Part shown: positions 59,929-64,000 of the stretch, piece after piece
Position numbering within the stretch: position 1 is the stretch's first letter
Layout of the letters: each line of letters starts with the position of its first letter
Assembly: GCF_000735455.1 (NCBI RefSeq)
Contig: NZ_JMPS01000068.1
Coordinates: forward strand, 22,417-86,416
Source of the DNA: Yokenella regensburgei ATCC 49455
Lineage (GTDB): Bacteria; Pseudomonadota; Gammaproteobacteria; Enterobacterales; Enterobacteriaceae
Length of the DNA stretch: 64,000 bases
Direction: 5' to 3'
The notes under the pieces: model-generated
Seen by the model: the letters and a program-made list of their open reading frames with translations, nothing else
The model's database searches: none
What the model was told of the DNA's origin: nothing
Made by a program: the position numbers and the translations under genes

Positions 59929-60912
59929 ATGATGTCTTCAGTTACTACACCTGGCACGGCTCGTCCGGCACTCAGCTTCGCCCGCGTCTGGGATCAATAC
60001 GGCATGCTGGTGGTGTTTGCGGTGCTGTTTATCGGCTGTGCGATTTTCGTGCCTAACTTTGCCAGTTTCATCAACATGAAAGGGCTGGGCCTGGCTATCT
60101 CAATGTCCGGCATGGTGGCCTGCGGAATGCTGTTTTGCCTTGCTTCCGGCGATTTTGATCTCTCGGTGGCTTCGGTTATCGCCTGTGCCGGGGTGACGAC
60201 GGCGGTGGTCATTAACCTCTCAGAAAGCCTGTGGCTCGGCGTATTTGCCGGTCTGCTGCTTGGGGCGTTATGCGGGTTGGTCAACGGTTTTGTGATTGCG
60301 CGCCTCAAAATCAACGCGCTGATAACGACCCTGGCAACCATGCAGATTGTCCGTGGGCTGGCGTATATCATTTCTGACGGCAAAGCCGTCGGTATTGAGG
60401 ATGAGCGCTTCTTTACGCTCGGCTATGCCAACTGGTTTGGGCTACCGGCACCTATCTGGCTGACGGTTGGGTGCCTGATAATCTTCGGGCTGTTGCTCAA
60501 TAAAACCACTTTTGGCCGCAACACGCTGGCGATTGGGGGTAACGAAGAGGCGGCGCGCCTGGCCGGGGTGCCGGTAGTGCGTACCAAGATTATTATCTTT
60601 GTGCTTTCTGGTCTGGTTTCCGCTGCCGCCGGGATAATTCTTGCCTCGCGGATGACCAGCGGCCAACCGATGACCTCGATTGGCTATGAGCTGATTGTTA
60701 TCTCGGCCTGCGTGCTGGGTGGGGTATCGCTGAAAGGGGGGATTGGCAAGATTTCCTACGTCGTCGCCGGGGTACTGATTCTGGGTACCGTTGAGAATGC
60801 GATGAACCTGCTGAATATCTCGCCGTTTTCGCAATATGTGGTGCGCGGCTTGATTCTGCTCGCGGCGGTTATCTTCGACAGATATAAGCAAAAATCCCGC
60901 CGTGCGGTCTGA
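59929..60912 (+). CDS. araH: L-arabinose ABC transporter permease AraH
   Basis: Inner-membrane permease of the arabinose importer, 327 residues (328 in E. coli), eight to ten helices. It carries MVACGMLFCLASGDFDLSVA and the conserved cytoplasmic loop IGGNEEAARLAGVPV that contacts AraG. AAGGAG precedes the start; a second ATG follows directly. It lies eleven bases after araG in one operon. Confidence 0.97.
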   Translation: MMSSVTTPGTARPALSFARVWDQYGMLVVFAVLFIGCAIFVPNFASFINMKGLGLAISMSGMVACGMLFCLASGDFDLSVASVIACAGVTTAVVINLSESLWLGVFAGLLLGALCGLVNGFVIARLKINALITTLATMQIVRGLAYIISDGKAVGIEDERFFTLGYANWFGLPAPIWLTVGCLIIFGLLLNKTTFGRNTLAIGGNEEAARLAGVPVVRTKIIIFVLSGLVSAAAGIILASRMTSGQPMTSIGYELIVISACVLGGVSLKGGIGKISYVVAGVLILGTVENAMNLLNISPFSQYVVRGLILLAAVIFDRYKQKSRRAV

Positions 60913-61007
60913 TTTTTCCCGCAACCTTTAAGTCTAATGCTTACTTTCCGCCAGTGGCTAATGCCGCTGGCGTTTTCATTTGAAAATGGCGAGGAAGGTC
61001 ACACTGT

Positions 61008-61015
61008 CTATACTT
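61008..61015 (+). promoter_or_regulatory. sigma-S-type -10 element of otsBA
   Basis: CTATACTT, the preferred RpoS -10 sequence, lies about 60 bases upstream of otsB; the E. coli otsBA operon is RpoS-dependent. Confidence 0.6.
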
Positions 61016-61037
61016 ATCGTTGATAACTTTTTATTAA

Positions 61038-63250
<2,213 letters not shown>

Positions 63251-63261
63251 CCGTTGTGCTT

Positions 63262-63280
63262 CGCGCCCGCAAAGGGCGCG
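63262..63280. terminator. hairpin between otsA and uspC
   Basis: CGCGCCC-gcaaa-GGGCGCG between convergent stops, with no clear T-run. Confidence 0.6.
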
Positions 63281-63288
63281 TTGAGCCA

Positions 63289-63717
63289 CTATTCAGCCTC
63301 AAGTGAAACCAACAACACATCCACACAGCTGGTTCCGACAACCGTTTTCGCAGAGCAGGTAGCGCGCGAGAAAAAGCTCTGGTTGTGGTTACCGCAGACC
63401 ACCAAATCCACCTGATTTTGTTGGCAAAAATGCTTCACGTGGCAGCCCAGTTCGCCAGAGGCGATAAGGGTTTGCGTAATGGGGTAATCGGCAAAATCGA
63501 TCAGCTGTTGCAAAAACTGCTGGCGCTCCTCCTGAATCAACTCACGAAGGTTTTCCATCATCGGTGCGGCGAACTGGTTGTACATTTCAGGATCGGCAAG
63601 AAAAGTGATGATGCTGACACGCGCCTGAAGCGGGCGTGCGATAGAGACGGCTTTATTGATCAGTATCCTGCTCTCGGGTGTGGGTGCTACGGCGACGAGC
63701 AAATGTGCGTAAGACAT
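63289..63717 (-). CDS. uspC: universal stress protein UspC
   Basis: UspA-type stress protein, 142 residues as in E. coli, from ATG 63717 (MSYAHLLVAVAPTPESRILI). It has the C-terminal strand-loop LVVCGNHNQSFFSRATCSAK; as in the UspA/C/D subgroup it lacks a canonical ATP-binding G-2x-G-9x-G-S/T motif. In E. coli UspC scaffolds KdpD-KdpE under salt stress and is linked to motility. The GGAGG ribosome site is strong. It is convergent with otsA. Upstream lies AT-rich sequence to the window end, where flhDC would be expected next. Confidence 0.95.
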   Translation of the reverse strand: MSYAHLLVAVAPTPESRILINKAVSIARPLQARVSIITFLADPEMYNQFAAPMMENLRELIQEERQQFLQQLIDFADYPITQTLIASGELGCHVKHFCQQNQVDLVVCGNHNQSFFSRATCSAKTVVGTSCVDVLLVSLEAE

Positions 63718-64000
63718 TGTACCTCCCTGGGTTAGCGAACCGGCCCTCTTTCTCTCTTTACTCTGTTTACCACGCCCACGCAAGCAGTGGATCACCCGGA
63801 AGTGTGAGCGCTCTCTTATTATTCATTAATTATTCTTATAGAAAGAATAGGGCTATGTAGCACTTCGTTAAGATAAATGATCGTCTTATCTAAAATTTAC
63901 GAAATTAATAATAATTTTTTAACTGGTTGCTTAAGTAAATTAACAAAGACTAAATGGTTTCTTAAGGCAATCATCGCAAAAACCTAAAACGATAACGTTA
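63718..64000. other. start of the uspC-flhD intergenic region
   Basis: AT-rich sequence with no gene. By synteny with E. coli it should be the large regulatory region between uspC and flhDC, but flhD itself lies outside the window, so this is inference. Confidence 0.45.

Overview
This window is a stretch of enterobacterial chromosome. Nearly every gene has a recognisable E. coli K-12 counterpart in the same relative order (dcm/vsr through the fliR-to-fliA flagellar region, sdiA, uvrY/uvrC/pgsA, the glyW-cysT-leuZ tRNAs, tyrP, ftnA, ftnB, araFGH, otsBA, uspC). Protein divergence and the inserted genes point to a relative such as Enterobacter, Lelliottia or Kosakonia rather than Escherichia. 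That genus call is inference.

Layout. 1-7.8 kb: Dcm methylase and Vsr repair, the transporter yedA, yedI, yodC, the diguanylate cyclase dgcQ, the small RNA DsrA, yodD, an ERIC repeat, dsrB and rcsA with an RcsAB box. 8.1-19.2 kb: the flagellar export, switch, motor and hook-length genes, fliR back to fliF on the minus strand and fliE on the plus strand. fliF is broken by one extra G in a G6 run. 19.7-22.2 kb: an AT-rich acquired pair (acyltransferase and Wzy-like polymerase) where E. coli has yedE/F/K/L/N. 22.5-28.0 kb: yedD, amyA, fliTSD and a very short flagellin gene fliC, with clear sigma-28 promoters for fliD and fliC. 28.2-34.9 kb: a four-gene island between fliC and fliA that looks like a flagellin-modification locus: a GT-A-like glycosyltransferase, a 1116-residue methyltransferase-TPR-OGT fusion, a DegT-family sugar aminotransferase and a PglD-like acetyltransferase. 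35-41 kb: fliA, fliZ, the cystine uptake genes tcyJ/dcyD/tcyL/tcyN, sdiA and yecF. 41.5-45.1 kb: uvrY-uvrC, pgsA and three tRNAs. 45.3-47.8 kb: an inserted block with a secreted fasciclin-domain protein, an ECF sigma factor, its membrane anti-sigma factor and a DUF805 protein. 47.9-57 kb: yecA, tyrP, yecH, ftnA, yecR, a large HD-GYP sensor, an RpiB-like isomerase, yecJ, a DcuA/B transporter and ftnB. 57.3-64 kb: araFGH, otsBA, uspC and the start of the uspC-flhD intergenic region.

How it works together. Most of the window serves motility and the switch to sessile life: FliA and FliZ time flagellar expression, RcsA, DsrA, UvrY and SdiA feed it regulatory input, and DgcQ and the HD-GYP protein should make and break c-di-GMP. 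The most unusual content is the flagellin-modification island with its fused methyltransferase/O-GlcNAc-transferase-like enzyme next to a D0/D1-only flagellin. Next is the fasciclin/ECF-sigma/anti-sigma triad, which resembles in layout the mycobacterial SigK-RskA system that controls fasciclin proteins. No prophage, insertion sequence or CRISPR array was seen.
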